From: Metopolophium dirhodum
Taxonomy: Eukaryota; Arthropoda; Insecta; Hemiptera; Aphididae
Direction of reading: 5' to 3'
Length of the DNA stretch: 64,000 bases
Assembly (NCBI RefSeq): GCF_019925205.1
Contig: NC_083564.1
Location: forward strand, 24,466,447 to 24,530,446
Every line of letters begins with the position of its first letter. Position 1 is the stretch's first letter. A model generated the notes under the pieces. The model worked only from the letters and a program-made list of their open reading frames with translations. It searched no databases and was not told the origin of the DNA. Positions 50,225-62,793 of the stretch are shown here, one piece after another. The position numbers and the translations under genes are program-made.

Positions 50225-50267
50225 CTTATGTTTAGTATGATAATGGTATTATATACAATTATATACC

Positions 50268-50298
<31 letters not shown>

Positions 50299-53082
50299 CG
50301 AAAATAATAATTTATGTAAAAACACGAGTTAAGGTTTGGTTTTAGTTTAGAGAAATATTATGCGCTATATCCTTTAACTAATCAATATCATTTTGAGGAT
50401 TATTCCTTTTAATTTAATTTACATAATTGTATACAGCTTATTTTCATGGTTCGTACATGTTTTTTTAAATTTTTTTGACGGAATACGGCCATTTTGAACT
50501 CTCCTGAGACAGCTTATAAACGTCCGACTGATTGGATTACATAATTCTATTTCTATATTTAGAACTTATTTCTCCTATTCGCATTTTCAGCGTGAAGTTT
50601 CGTCCTGTGCTCGGAATTTAAAACTATGTAAGATACAAAATATTGGGAAGGAATTTCGTATATCTTCTCCATCGACCACTACGATTGAATATACATATAT
50701 ATATTATACTTGATCTCAAACCTTTTTCATAAACCATGTAGTTTTTTATCAATATTTTGAGCTGGTACATAAATCAATTACAAAATGAAAAACTTTTTAA
50801 TTTTGTAATTTACAACAATACTACCTAGCCTAATAATAACGTATTAAATTTGCATCTATATTTTTCCATTACCACCGAAATGTCTTTTCGCCGAAAACAT
50901 CATCGGCTATTGTTAAAATATTTTCTTGACAAAATAACCACACCGAATTTTGCTATTTCGCTTCTAAGTATCGGTAAGACTCAATTTTTTCCAATCGATA
51001 TAATATAGGTATTACTTGAAACTTTGGAGCTCTCCTTCAGGTCGCTACAAAAATGATGACAGAAAAATATATAAGTAAAACTCTATACATTTCGGCGTAG
51101 AACAAATGCGCATTACTCATGATAATTAAAAAACATTATAATTGAAGCAGGGAATTATTAAACAATGAAAGTTGGAAGAATGACCTTATTTTTGCCAATA
51201 TTAAGACATTTAGTGCGTATATCGTTTAGCAATTTTGGTATCTCTTGCAGGCGTATATCGTAGTAAGACCTTGTCCTTTGTAGCAAGACAAATTGACATT
51301 AAGCCAGCAAAAGCTTCGTCTGTTTTCGTAGGAAGGGAGGGAGAACGAAGAAGAGGTAACACGTAAATGTATTTTAACCATGTCCCAACTACCATATAAT
51401 ATGTACGTTTTTAAAAGCGTGTACGTCGGTGTATATGTTTGAAGGCATTGTTTTATTTTTGTTTTGTTTTAACAATTTTTAGTCAATATGATCCGAAGTT
51501 CAATCAATTAATGATAGATTATTTTCTCTAGACAAAATATTATTGACCTACCTATGTTCAACACAATATTATCATCCCCAACTCGAATTGGTTTTAATTT
51601 TAATTGTAAATATATTTATTTGTTTGTTTGATGTTATGAGTTTCGATATTGGTGATCTGGATTTAATAATAATATTATAATATTGCAACGTGTGGAGTTT
51701 TTCGACGAATTGGAAATTAGTCTTAATGTCGAGCCATTCAAACGCATTAAAAATGTTATTTTAATATTTGTTGAAGTACCCTAAATTGATAATAATAATT
51801 ATAAACGATGATGATTATTAATTAACGTTTATTAATAATAATTACCACTTTGAGTTGTAATCGCGTCATTTATATTTACCCTGCTGCTGTTCTTGTACAT
51901 ATTTAACTTGAAAACCAAATAGATGGAATAATAAATATCCACTTGATATATTTTAATTGACTTTTAACGTATACGGTGCTCTGCGCCGGCTGTCATTTGT
52001 TTAACATTTGTATGTGACACACCTCACTTATATGGTTTTGGAAAACTTTTTCTGTATAAATGTTAATTCAGTACCATTGCTATAGTAGTCAAAAGCCACA
52101 CAGAGAGTTGTATGCGTCAACAGTTTGCTGAAAACTTTCATCGATTTGTGTACGGTTTTGTACCTATACCTACACGGTACACAATAAATAATTAAATATT
52201 TATATCGATTATCTACCTTTTTTTTTTTTTCATTAAAATCAAACGAGCACACACATCAGAACTATTGATAATTTAATATTAAATCATGTTGATTATCTTA
52301 CCACAGTTCCGGCTAAGGCTTGTATCTTTCGAAGTAAACATCGTTAGGACCATCTATATTTTTAAACACATACTATACCATATGTTTTATTGAGCACTTC
52401 ATTGAATTATCGATATTGACATTATCTAGCATAGTCAAACATTTTATTTGTTTAGTTTTATTTGAACTAGCACATAGGTACCCAATATAAATGTCATTAA
52501 AAAATATATCAACTTAAATAAATAAAAATATATTGACAATTTTAATTTATAAAACTGATTAAAACTATTATGTTAACCTTATCTTTACAGTTTAACATAA
52601 TATAAAATGCGTAAAATAGGTTGGGACTAATATATAAAATTGAATAAGCATAGTTATGATGATATTTTTTTTAATTAAATTAATTTTTTTTTTAATGTAT
52701 GGAAAATATATATAATAATTTATATTATTATAGTTTAGATACCGAATGACAATATTATTCGAGTTTATGAGTTTTTGAGATACTTAAAAACATTTAAACG
52801 GAATATTATCGAATATCGTTAAAGTTGTATGTTTAATGAGTTCTGCAAGTCTTCGACGCTAAATATCGCCTTAATACATAACATATATTATGCGAACGTT
52901 TGAACGTATTTTGAATTACAAAATGGTAATAATATGTTCGTAAATGTGCTTAGTAATAAGTTCAAACGTTCAAAAGTTTTGAAGGTTAGAAGTTTGATCA
53001 TATAATTTAGTACTATATATTATTATACTTACATACTTACATGGAAAACTCTATACACTGAAGGTAGATTTAAAAATAAAAA
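50225..53082. other. AT-rich stretch, no gene
   Basis: A TA microsatellite lies at about 50268-50295. A palindrome-like pair gaacgtttgaacg (about 52894) and gttcaaacgttc (about 52960) is seen. Frames at 51210-51395 and 52028-52252 (minus) lack domains. Confidence 0.45.
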
Positions 53083-54506
53083 GGTGGGTAAGTGGATGTC
53101 GCTCTGCTGGACAGTATGTTACAAGTGGGTCACTGTAATAGATGGTGTTAAATTTGAATTCAATGATATAATATCATTGTATAAGAAAAACGATTCTGAG
53201 CGAAAACGGTGCGTCAGCCTATGATATTACCAAGTATATTTGATTATATTATTGTGAATAAAGTAATTTATATATAACCTATTTACGTGGAACCTTGTTT
53301 TAAATTTTTAATCCTTAGCTACAAAAGTTGAACATTTTATAAATTTTTAACTACAAAATAATTATTAAATTTTAAATTTGATAAATTTTGTCAAAATTTG
53401 AACTTTAAATGCTTATAAAAAAAAATTGTGCCTATATATTTTCAATATTTTTCAATTTCTATTGTAACAATATATCAGGAGCCTTGCATTAAATTTTCAC
53501 GCTTTTCTACCCAACAAATAAAATTTTAATGATATTTATAGAAAAAAAAACTAAAAAATTGAAAACAGACAATGTCCGTAAACAGCTCAAAAAGTGTCAA
53601 ATTATTTTCAAAATTTTATCGTGTATAGAAAATGCTAATATAAACATTCAGTGAAATTTTCAAGTATCTACAGTCATACTTACTTTAGAAAATCGTTACA
53701 TGAGATATTGAGTGAATATCAAATGTTGTAAAAATATGAATTTCAAACGCTCATAAAAATTTAATTTGACTTTCTTGTAGACATTTTTTTTTTGATAAAG
53801 GTAGATAAACTTATGGATAATCTTGTATTACATTTTAAAATCTCAGATTGAAAAAGAAAAATTTTTATGAATTCTCAACTCAAAATAATTTGCTAATTTT
53901 CGTGATTTTTCAGTATTTGTCAAAATTTGAACTTTAAATGCTTATAAATAAAAACTGTGACTAAGGATTTAAAATTTTTTACATCTACCTTTGAAACAAT
54001 AACCTATGAGCCTTCTATTAAATTTTCAAGCTTTTTCACTCGACAGATAAAATTTTATTGATATTTATAGAAAAAAAAAACTAAAAAAATTGAAAACTAA
54101 CAATGTCCGTAAACAGCTCAAAAAGAGTCAAAATATTTTAAAATTTTATGATGTATAGAAAATGCTAATATAAACATTCAGTAAAAATTTCATGTCCCTA
54201 CGGTCATTTGTTTTAGAGTTACACCAAAAACCAAAATCGATTTTCTCAAAAACAGATTTTGCGTAAAAATTCCCGTTTTTCCTTAAATTTTCTTTTGTTT
54301 TTCACGTCGCTTTTGAAAACTACTGGGAAATTTTTACTTTTGACCCCCCAAAGTACCAACTAGATTCACTTTCCTATCTGAAAAGTTACTGTTGAAGAAA
54401 ATCCAAGCACTTTTACTGTCCTAAAAGGTGATGACAGACACAAAAAAAAATAAAAAAAAAAACACACATCATTGTAAAATCAATACATTCATCGTTTCGC
54501 TCAGAA
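53083..54506. mobile_element. Composite interspersed repeat with internal duplication
   Basis: Near its left side it carries gattctgagcgaaaacggtg (53193) and near its right side the reverse complement of attctgagcgaaacgatgaa (about 54492-54510), an inverted pair. Inside are two direct copies about 530 bp apart, at about 53394-53700 and 53927-54235. They share gtcaaaatttgaactttaaa, tgcttataaa, aacaatgtccgtaaacagct, caaaaag-gtcaaa and gaaaatgctaatataaacat. No coding frame survives. I recognise this as the style of a very common aphid repeat, but I cannot assign a superfamily from sequence alone. Confidence 0.75.
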
Positions 54507-54628
54507 TATAAAATGTCGATGATTTATCGTGATAAAGATATTATTAAGTACGAAATAATAATATACTGGTGTTCACTTCTGGCAGCACGAAACTGAATGT
54601 TTTCATTAAAAAAAATAAATAGTATAGG

Positions 54629-54808
54629 TACAGTGAGACCTCCTCTGACGGACACCTCTCAATAGCGTATACCTTCCAATAGTGAATGTTTTCTTGGGGA
54701 CCAACTACAAACTTTCTACAATCTAAACCCTCTTAGTTGCAGACTCCTCGGAATAATGGGCACAATTACAGCGACCCAGAATGTCCAGTATTGAGAGGTT
54801 TTATTGTA
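54629..54808. mobile_element. pogo/Tigger-like MITE, TA target duplication
   Basis: The element at 54631-54806 (176 bp) begins cagtgagacctc; its right end in reverse complement is caataaaacctc. It is flanked by TA on both sides (54629-54630 and 54807-54808). CAGT-type ends with an AACCTC core and TA duplication are characteristic of the Tc1/mariner group, pogo/Tigger branch. The interior is non-coding. Confidence 0.75.
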
Positions 54809-54929
54809 TCTTTGTACGTTGTATGACTCTCCGCGGTGTCCTCAACCCGTATTGCTCAATAATATCCCCATTGTTAAAATATGTATGTTATTTTAAATTT
54901 AAAACCGTTTACAATAATCACGAGTAATG

Positions 54930-56120
54930 TTAATATAAAATTATTGGATAAAGTAAAATAAAATATAATTGATCGGATTAGGTAGGTATAACCGTGTAGA
55001 GTCGCGAGGGACTCGGTCGAAGAGCCATCCTTTAATGGAACTTCATGACGTCGAGTATGATGCGCGTGACGGTGCCTGTGGTCTGTTGTAAAGGTTATAA
55101 TATGAGCGTACAAATATCGCGTGATGCGTTTTATGACGATGGAATTAAAATAAATAATGTTTAATTTTTTAAGGGGGTTTTTTTTTTTTATCGAAGATTG
55201 ATTGAGCAGGTTGAGCTATAATATAGATAACTATATAAGTGGTTTAAACAAGTGCACACTATCGGGCTTGCCCACCCATATTATCATAATAAATTGTCAT
55301 CGAGTTATTATTATACTCTTCGTCACGTCGTGCCTACCGAGAGATCTGACGGTGAAAAAGTTACGATCACCCCTCGTTGTATATATCACGTGATCATTCG
55401 CGTTATCATCGCGTAAGAAAACATTATTCACACGTGATTAATATTACTCATATTATAATACTAATATTAATATTACACTATCAATATACCTGCAGCCACC
55501 GTGTTTGATCGATCTGTTTTTGATCCAACGCTGCGCAACTTCCGCCGTCGCCGACTTCGATGCGGACGTCATCGCGTGCTGTACAATTATAATATAAAAA
55601 TATCGGATAAAGTAAAATAAAATATAATTTATCGGATTAGGTAGCTGTAACCGTGTGGAGTCACGAGGGACTCGGTCGAAGGAGCCATCCATTAATAGAA
55701 CTTCATGACGTCGTTTTCATTATTCGACGGAGTGCTTTTTTTCATCGAAGATTGGTTGAGCTTTGATATATAGAACTATATGTGGTTGAAACGAGTGCAT
55801 ACTATCGGACTTGGCCACCCACGTATTATCATAATATATTGTCATCGAGTTATTATCACTATACACTTCGTCACGTGCCTACCGAGGGATCTGACGGGGA
55901 AAATGTTACGATCACCCCTTTATCGCGTGATCATTATCGCGTAAGAAAACATTATTCACACGCCCTAAATATTATCGTACCCATATTATAATACTAATAC
56001 ACTGTGTAATAATATAACTGCAGCCTCCGTATTTGACCGTCGGGACACGTCTCGGAAATCTGTTTTTGATCCGACGCTGCGCAACTTCCGCCGCCGCCGA
56101 CTTCGATGCTGTCGTCACGT
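54930..56120. repeat. Tandem duplication, two units of about 0.55-0.65 kb
   Basis: Unit 1 is about 54930-55577 and unit 2 about 55585-56120. Landmarks recurring in order: ggataaagtaaaataaaata, atcggattaggtag, gagggactcggtcgaag, gagccatcc, gaacttcatgacgtcg, atcgaagattg-ttgagc, ttgtcatcgagttatta, gcgtaagaaaacattattca, tctgtttttgatcc, acgctgcgcaacttccgccg and cgccgacttcgatg. The CG-rich end is best conserved. A weak third echo (ctgcagccgcc, aactctgcgtgcg) lies near 56318-56370. Frames in both units are shadows of one another and not conserved as proteins. Confidence 0.88.
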
Positions 56121-56435
56121 ATTCGATACAGTTTAGCGTAGGGGTGTAGGTACTTGTACAGATAATACGACTACGGTGCATAAATATTAATGCAGTTTTC
56201 GATAGGGGCAATATACCTCTACACGTGTTTTATATAAATACAACGTGTATAACACGCGCATATTACATAATATTATAGTATAATATATATTAGCTATTTG
56301 TGTGCGATTTTTTTCTGCAGCCGCCGATCGTCTCACGTTCGATCGCACCGCCAACTCTGCGTGCGCGCCGGCTGCTTTTCAATGCCCGGGTATTATAATA
56401 TTATTGTAGTCGGAATCGCTTCTCTCCGTCCCTGA

Positions 56436-56945
56436 ACGAAGAATAATGATATTGTTTTAGTATTCCGTTTTTATTTTGCCCGACATTTTCGGGAAAGGGG
56501 GTCATGGTACCCGTCCGGTGGTGGTCGGAGACGTGGCGTTGGTGTTGGTGGTGGTAGTGGTGGTGGTGGTGGTGGTGGTGATGGTGGTAGTGGTGGTAGC
56601 AGTGGAAATTGTGGTAGTGGAACTGATGAAAATGGTAGAAGTGGTATATGTGTTGGTGGAGGGGGTGCTGGCGATTTCAGTCGTGGCGGTGAACGGGATT
56701 GTAGATGTGAAATGTCATTGGCACGACGGAAAACACCTAATGGTTTATATTATTATATCGTAATTATTACGATTATACACCGGTGGCGTTGCTTGCGCTC
56801 GATTCGTCGGCTCGACGAAACAACATTCGTCGTTTGTAGTGTTTCGGACGCGTATTATCACACTGTCGTAAAATACGACAAAACAATAACTAACCGCGTA
56901 ATGATGAGGTACATATACCTACCTTTTTACATTGTTTGTGGTTGA
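56436..56945 (+). CDS. Glycine-rich open frame over a GGT repeat (doubtful)
   Basis: Between stops at 56433 and 56943 one frame stays open for 169 codons. It starts in AT-rich sequence, then reads SGGGRRRGVGVGGGSGGGGG over an imperfect GGT array (about 56515-56640). It continues past the array as GSGTDENGRSGICVGGGG, then ERDCRCEMSLARRKTPNG, and ends with ...YLPFYIVCG. The only internal ATG that opens the rest is at 56712. A parallel poly-valine frame covers the same array (56476-56763). Interrupted GGT arrays stay open by chance. Still, the non-repeat part after the array is mixed and Cys-containing, so a glycine-rich exon is possible. No domain and no clear splice sites. Confidence 0.25.
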   Translation, partial: TKNNDIVLVFRFYFARHFRERGSWYPSGGGRRRGVGVGGGSGGGGGGGDGGSGGSSGNCGSGTDENGRSGICVGGGGAGDFSRGGERDCRCEMSLARRKTPNGLYYYIVIITIIHRWRCLRSIRRLDETTFVVCSVSDAYYHTVVKYDKTITNRVMMRYIYLPFYIVCG

Positions 56946-59900
56946 CGTATAACTAGGTTTTGTAGGATTTTGAAATATTGTTCACTATTCATGGGAATCG
57001 GTTTCGCACAATACATTTTTGTGCCTGGAGACATTTTTTTTGTTTTTGTGGCAGAAAAATTCTTCATTCATCAATATTGAGGATGGTTTTTGGTGTAATA
57101 TTGGATCTAGTTTGTCCCCTGGGAAAAGTAAATAATTAAAGATCTACAAGCGTTCGAAATTTAAATGTTGAAAAATTCGTAAATATCACGAAAATTTGGA
57201 AATTATTTTATCCCTATGGTTAAAAATCCATAACATTTTCAATTTTAATGGCTTAAGCTGAGTTAAGCTTGAAAGTTTTATATACAGGAATTTGTGAAAC
57301 AACATACCAATATAGGTGCGTACTACTCATAAGAAAATTAATTACTAACAGTACCTATTATAAATAAATTATAAAATATAGAGGTTGACACTAAAGATTG
57401 TTTTTCGATCATTGTTTTTTACCTTTTAAATATTTGACTAAGCCCAGGCAAATATTGTTTGTGGTTTTGAAACTTTCCGTTTAATTTTTGTTTACGATTT
57501 GAAAAATAATACCCGATTTTATAATGTATAGGTCAAAAATTCAATTATATATTACCATAAAAGAGTATATTCTTCACTCCGAAAAAAGTAAATAACTATT
57601 AAATTAATATTTTTATATTTTACAAACAATTTAAAACTATCGTCGATATATTATTATGCAATAACTCATTTTCACCTCGGAAATATTGGTTTTGGTTATA
57701 TGAGAAGTTGTCTGGAGGAGTTCATAAAATAAGCAAAGTTTGTTTTTATTAAGTCCCGCCTGAGTAAATAAACGACTAAATATGCGTTAAATTGATTTTG
57801 GTAAACGAAAAACAGTACGGGTGGAAAAATTATGTGTTTAACGCGTATATATACGACGACAACAAAAACGGAATTCCCGAAAATCTCTAGCGGAAAAAAA
57901 TTATGATGTATTGGATCTGCAGCAGAAGTTTCCCCAGAGCTGTGTTCGTGCAACATTTTAAGGCGTTGAAATGTCCCGTTTTCATAGTCGAAAAATAAAA
58001 TGTCAAAATATCGTCCAAGTTTACAAGTGCGGTACACGCGGGGAGTGTCGTTGACTTTTGGGTTAGTTTACGACTTTTGTCCATAATTTTTAAATAACAA
58101 TACAGCCCCTCCCCCCTTAACCCACACTACGATCTGTGTGCTGTGTTGATTTTCGATTTTCGATTATTACATTTTTCTCGTAGTCCGATTTCGTATTCGG
58201 ACTGAAATCGTGCGATTTACAGCCGCATCTCGTTTGGGTACGAACATTTTTGTTCCGTATTTATCACGAACGATCATAATAATATAACCCGAGTGAAATT
58301 ACTTTGGCAACTATTATATGTATAGACATTATAATATACGTCCACACTTATTGAGTGTATAATTTAACTTACAATAACCCAAGGCGCAGTTGTAATTTCG
58401 CGGGGTAGAAAATAACCATTCGTCTCACTTTAAGTTAATTTATATGCACCACGAATTCCGAGCATGAGACGCTGCAGTGTTAAAATTCCGGAACTATGTT
58501 TATACTTAAACTTTTAATATCACGTGGGTTGTCGCAGGTAGATGTAATTTATTTCGCAAGTGCTCATAGATATACCATATAATAATATCATAAACGAAGC
58601 GCAAAGGTTTTCGAGGAATACGATTAAAATATAATATATCTATTAAGATATTATGATACAATCATGTTATTTTTTTTTTAAATCGACGCTTAAAATTGAG
58701 TTGTCTGTTTCGTATATTGTTATTATGCAAATGTAATTAGTCGAATTTCGGATGCATAATGCATATACGCATATACATATATTAACTCAATGAAACATTA
58801 TATAAAATCTATTAGTTTTTCATCATGCCAAAAGAGCATTTAACATAATAAAATCAACAGGGCTTTAAGCATCGTTAGAAGATATCGTGAAACGTTAAGA
58901 TAAGATGATTCGGGTAAGCCATCGCCACCGTTCATCTTCTGATATACTGTATACATAATTAATTCACATTATTATTACATAATAATATGTCTACGGAATG
59001 AACATTATAATTTATGCACATTGTATTTATATTGATGATGATTCACGGAAATACCGCCTAAATAATTTAATGTGCTTAAAACCGTGATCGAACGAAATCC
59101 CAATGCGTTTGACCCGTTTACGTTGAAATCGGTAAATATTTAACACAATACTAATAACAAGACATTTCTATTTTGCATTAGTGTTATTTAAAACCGAACC
59201 GCATATACTTGATGGTATATGACCTTTTCGAAAATACAACGACGTCATAATATTATGATGCGTTTGGCGCAATATTATTTGCGTAACGTTTTCAATTTTA
59301 ATTTCATTAGGGTTTTTCATTTTTTTTTGTTCGATATTATTTAACAGTGTACGACACTATATTGTACAAAAAAATAAAAAAAAATAATATAAAAACAATG
59401 ATCCCCGAAAATGTACAGTTATAGAGGATGCGAGTGACCAAGACCGGTGGAATGAAATAGTGGCGGCAGCGATGGGCCTACGTGGCTTGCTATAAGCTGT
59501 TTAGAATATTAGAAAAAGAAGAATATAATTTACAAATAAATACATTTTGTTTTTGAAATAAATAATTTAGTGTTACTTATACTATAACTTTTTGTTATAA
59601 GATAATTATAATAATTATGAGAACAATAAAACTTTTTTTTTAAATTATTTCTATTAGGTAAGTACAGTAATAAAACATGTATTTATTGTGAATATTTTTA
59701 TTTTTTTTACCGTCCGGTGACCAACAATACCAAATGACTTAAAATTAAAATTTAAGAACATTAAATTAAAATAATACGCAGAATTATTATTACCATAATT
59801 ATAAATTTATTAAATTAATCAAATTATAAACGAACGAGTATACTCGTAAATATACAAAAAAATATTGTTAGTATTATACTTTAGGTAAATGTGCTACCAC

Positions 59901-59948
59901 CAAATTTTCGATTATCGTTAATCCTAGACGGAATTCGTAGAACGATTA
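56946..59948. other. AT-rich stretch with CG patches, no supported gene
   Basis: Minus-strand frames of 113 aa (57696-58037) and 65 aa (57887-58084) overlap in different frames and have no domain. From 57040 to 57280 the sequence has the look of an old interspersed repeat, but I see no second copy in the window. Nothing else is supported. Confidence 0.4.
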
Positions 59949-60132
59949 TACAGTAAAACTCCGTTCCAAGGAACTTCCAATATTAACAAAATGTTCCGTT
60001 TAATGAAATATTTTTGAGAACCAAAACAAATTTGAGCCACATTTATTTAAATTCTATTTAACGAAATTCTCTATAATCTGAATTTTTTGTCGGTGCCCGC
60101 ACGAGGCTTTGTAATACGGGAGTTTCGCTGCA
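59949..60132. mobile_element. Second pogo/Tigger-like MITE
   Basis: The element at 59951-60130 (180 bp) begins cagtaaaactccgttcc and ends, in reverse complement, cagcgaaactcccgtatt. It is flanked by TA on the left and CA on the right (a mutated TA). Ends and size are close to the element at 54631 (cagtgagacctc), pointing to one related group. No coding capacity. Confidence 0.7.
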
Positions 60133-60271
60133 TAGTAAAAATGTTAATATCGGATATTTGGAAAAAAAAAATACAGAACTTTCATACAACGTTTTTGCCA
60201 CTGCGTGATTTTTGAACGATATATATGTATAGGTATAAAATTGAATAAGCCTGATGGGTATTTAGAGTGTA

Positions 60272-60310
60272 TAATATATATATATATAGGTATATATATA
60301 TATATATATA
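60272..60310. repeat. TA microsatellite
   Basis: Two TA runs separated by gg. The flanking minus-strand frames with poly-I/Y stretches (60144-60332, 60182-60373) are its translations. Confidence 0.85.
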
Positions 60311-60527
60311 ATGAATATAATCGTAGTCCCATACACGTATTATTATTTTTATTAGTATTATTATTATTATCATTATAGACAGACTTTGATATTATTATAT
60401 CTGTAGAGTTGCGAAATGATGATTGTCGGATCGTGTTTTAAAAACGCAATTTCCTCTCGGCCAAACGGATTTGTACGTGTTGCCGGAGCGCGTGATTTCA
60501 ATTTCGCTTAGGGCAGGGTGGACAGTG

Positions 60528-61310
60528 GAACTACTAGATACTATTATAGGCACATATGCGTGTGCTCCACGAATCGTCATTACGCGGTCGGCAAGTATAA
60601 TCGTGTTTGTCTAGAGCTCTAGAATATACTAGACTTTAGTCTACCGTGGTATATTGCGGTCACATAGTATTTTAACAATATAATTTAGGTATAATCTATT
60701 TTAGATCTATACAAAATTAACTTTTTTTTTTTAAGTGTCTGGATAACAAAATTAATCGACGATTTTTGTTTTCCAAATTATTAACGAGTAGTTGCGCTCG
60801 TTGTTTTTTAAACATTTTTAAATTTTTAAGATTGATACTATTATAGGCACATATGCGTGGGCTCAACGAGTAATTGCGCTCATGTTTTTAATTTTTACGA
60901 TAGAGACTTCAATTGTGGCTTATTTTAAATCTTGTTTGAAGAGCTTTAAATTATGCGTATGTTCATAAAATTATTATTATTTTGTTACCATTAATAATTT
61001 GTTTTTATTGTAATGTATTGATTTATTAAATAAATAAAAAAAAATTTCTAGTTCTGGAGTTTAACGTTTTTTAAAAATAATGATTTATATATTGTGTTAA
61101 TACTATAATACTATGGTAATTATAATCGATGGTAATATATGTATATAAACGGTTAGTAGAACTACTAGTATAGGCACATAATATGGGTGTGTTCTACGAA
61201 TTGTCATTAAGCGGTCGGCTAATATAATCGTGTTTGTCTAGAATATAGACTATCTATATGAAAGTGCGGTATACTGCATTCACACAATAATTCAACAATA
61301 TATAGGTATT
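60528..61310. repeat. Three direct repeats spaced about 300-330 bp
   Basis: Copy 1 (about 60528-60700) and copy 3 (about 61155-61310) share aactacta, tataggcacata, cacgaatcgtcattacgcgg (tacgaattgtcattaagcgg in copy 3), tcgg, tataatcgtgtttgtctaga and a ttgcggtcacat-type end (tgcattcacac in copy 3). Copy 2 (about 60834-60890) keeps only tactattataggcacatatg, cgtgggctcaacgag and gcgctcat. The even spacing suggests an array of units of about 0.3 kb of which the middle one is decayed. Confidence 0.75.
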
Positions 61311-62559
61311 ATATATATATAGGTAACAATGTAACATATTATACAGTATATACAAGCACAACATAATAGTATACAAATTACAATTCTACACTATAAATCA
61401 GTCGACTTTTTAGTAACATAAGATTTTAAGCAATAATATACTACTATTTACAGTAATTTTATAATATTACAAGTAAAAAAACAAACACTTTTTGTCAATC
61501 TACTTTTTGTACTGACGCTTTTGTGTATTTTTGATATTTTGTTCAACCCGTCAACACAAATATATGATTTCAAGTTTTGTAGTTGAAAGTATTTTAAAAA
61601 TAATGATGTAAATAGTATTTTATTTAATATTTATATGGAAAATATTTACTAAATACTACTGTTTTATTTTATATTTTTAATGAATTATATTGTTTTAAAA
61701 TTAGATGCTTAGTCTAAATTAAATGAAAACTTTTTTTACATAAATAAGAATTTAATGAGAAAATGTGTGTATTAAGACCACGCTGTACATAATAATATTA
61801 TTATATATTTTGTGTTCAAGAATATATTATTTTAAATAGTATTGTAACCTGCCCAATATACATGCCATGTCAGCTGGACGTTTTATTTAGTACAATATAA
61901 TATAACGTGATCAGAATTATTAGGGTCTCGTCTATTGTAAAAATAATAAGTATAAAATATAAATTGTTGATTATTATTTATCATTAATTAATTATAATAA
62001 TAATAAATTGCGCAGCAATATTAATATTACTTTACTTGACATTTTTGAAAATAAAAATAAATGAACCATGTATTGTGTTGATAATTGTAATATTGTGTTA
62101 CCTGTATGTTATAATATTTTGAATCATCGACGAAGCAGTAAAATCTTCATGTTATAAGAACGGCGCGTTGAATAGGCAATTTCACACCATCCCGGCGCTG
62201 GTGATCAAATCGTTGGTCTAACTGTTGTAAAAAAAAATTAATAATCCAACAATTTCATTTTGTTATCAATATCGCTATTGTTATTAGCCTTATAATTTTT
62301 ATTGTCCGTTCTCCTCGTAGAATCTTTTATTTATGAATGATCGTGTAATATAATTGTTTAACATTGCAATTATATTATTGTTTTTATTGTGTGTGCCGTA
62401 CTGCCGTATTTTGATTTATGGTATATTATTTACAAATACAATGTGATAAACCTTAATAAATACTCATAATATTGTCTACAATGTATGAGTATTTATGATA
62501 CGAAATAAACAAATAGTGGGCGCCCTTTAGGAAATCAAAGAACTAACAACGAATTATCG
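61311..62559. other. AT-rich stretch, no gene
   Basis: No frame or repeat is supported. The last about 60 bp before 62560 could be a 5' UTR of the next candidate. Confidence 0.4.
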
Positions 62560-62793
62560 ATGTATACAACATTGAGAAAAATGGCGTGTCGGAGTGTAGG
62601 TATGATAAATATTTTATTATATTTAGTATTTACAGAACCGTACATAAAAACCATGAGTGTCACATTGTATACGTTGATAAATACGAGTGTTCTGCTAAAA
62701 ACTTGTAAGTATAGAAAAAAATTGAAAATTGAAAATTCTGAAATTCCGTTAATTATGGTAAATCTTTTGGTAAGTCTGAAATATACTGAATAA
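62560..62793 (+). CDS. Candidate small secreted-type ORF or first exon
   Basis: An ATG frame of 77 aa begins MYTTLRKMACRSVGMINILL followed by YLVFTEP. The second Met at 62581 would give a short basic start and a hydrophobic core (VGMINILLYLVF) like a signal peptide. Two good donors lie inside: AACTT|GTAAGTATAG at 62705 and CTTTTG|GTAAGTCTG at about 62770. Alternatively, acceptor-like tatttacag at 62627-62635 and the first donor delimit a 69-nt exon (62636-62704) that stays open in two frames. One of these reads TVHKNHECHIVYVD then KYECSAKN with two cysteines. Small aphid secreted proteins are often split into such short symmetric exons. No family is recognised, and AT-rich chance remains a strong alternative. 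Confidence 0.3.
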   Translation: MYTTLRKMACRSVGMINILLYLVFTEPYIKTMSVTLYTLINTSVLLKTCKYRKKLKIENSEIPLIMVNLLVSLKYTE

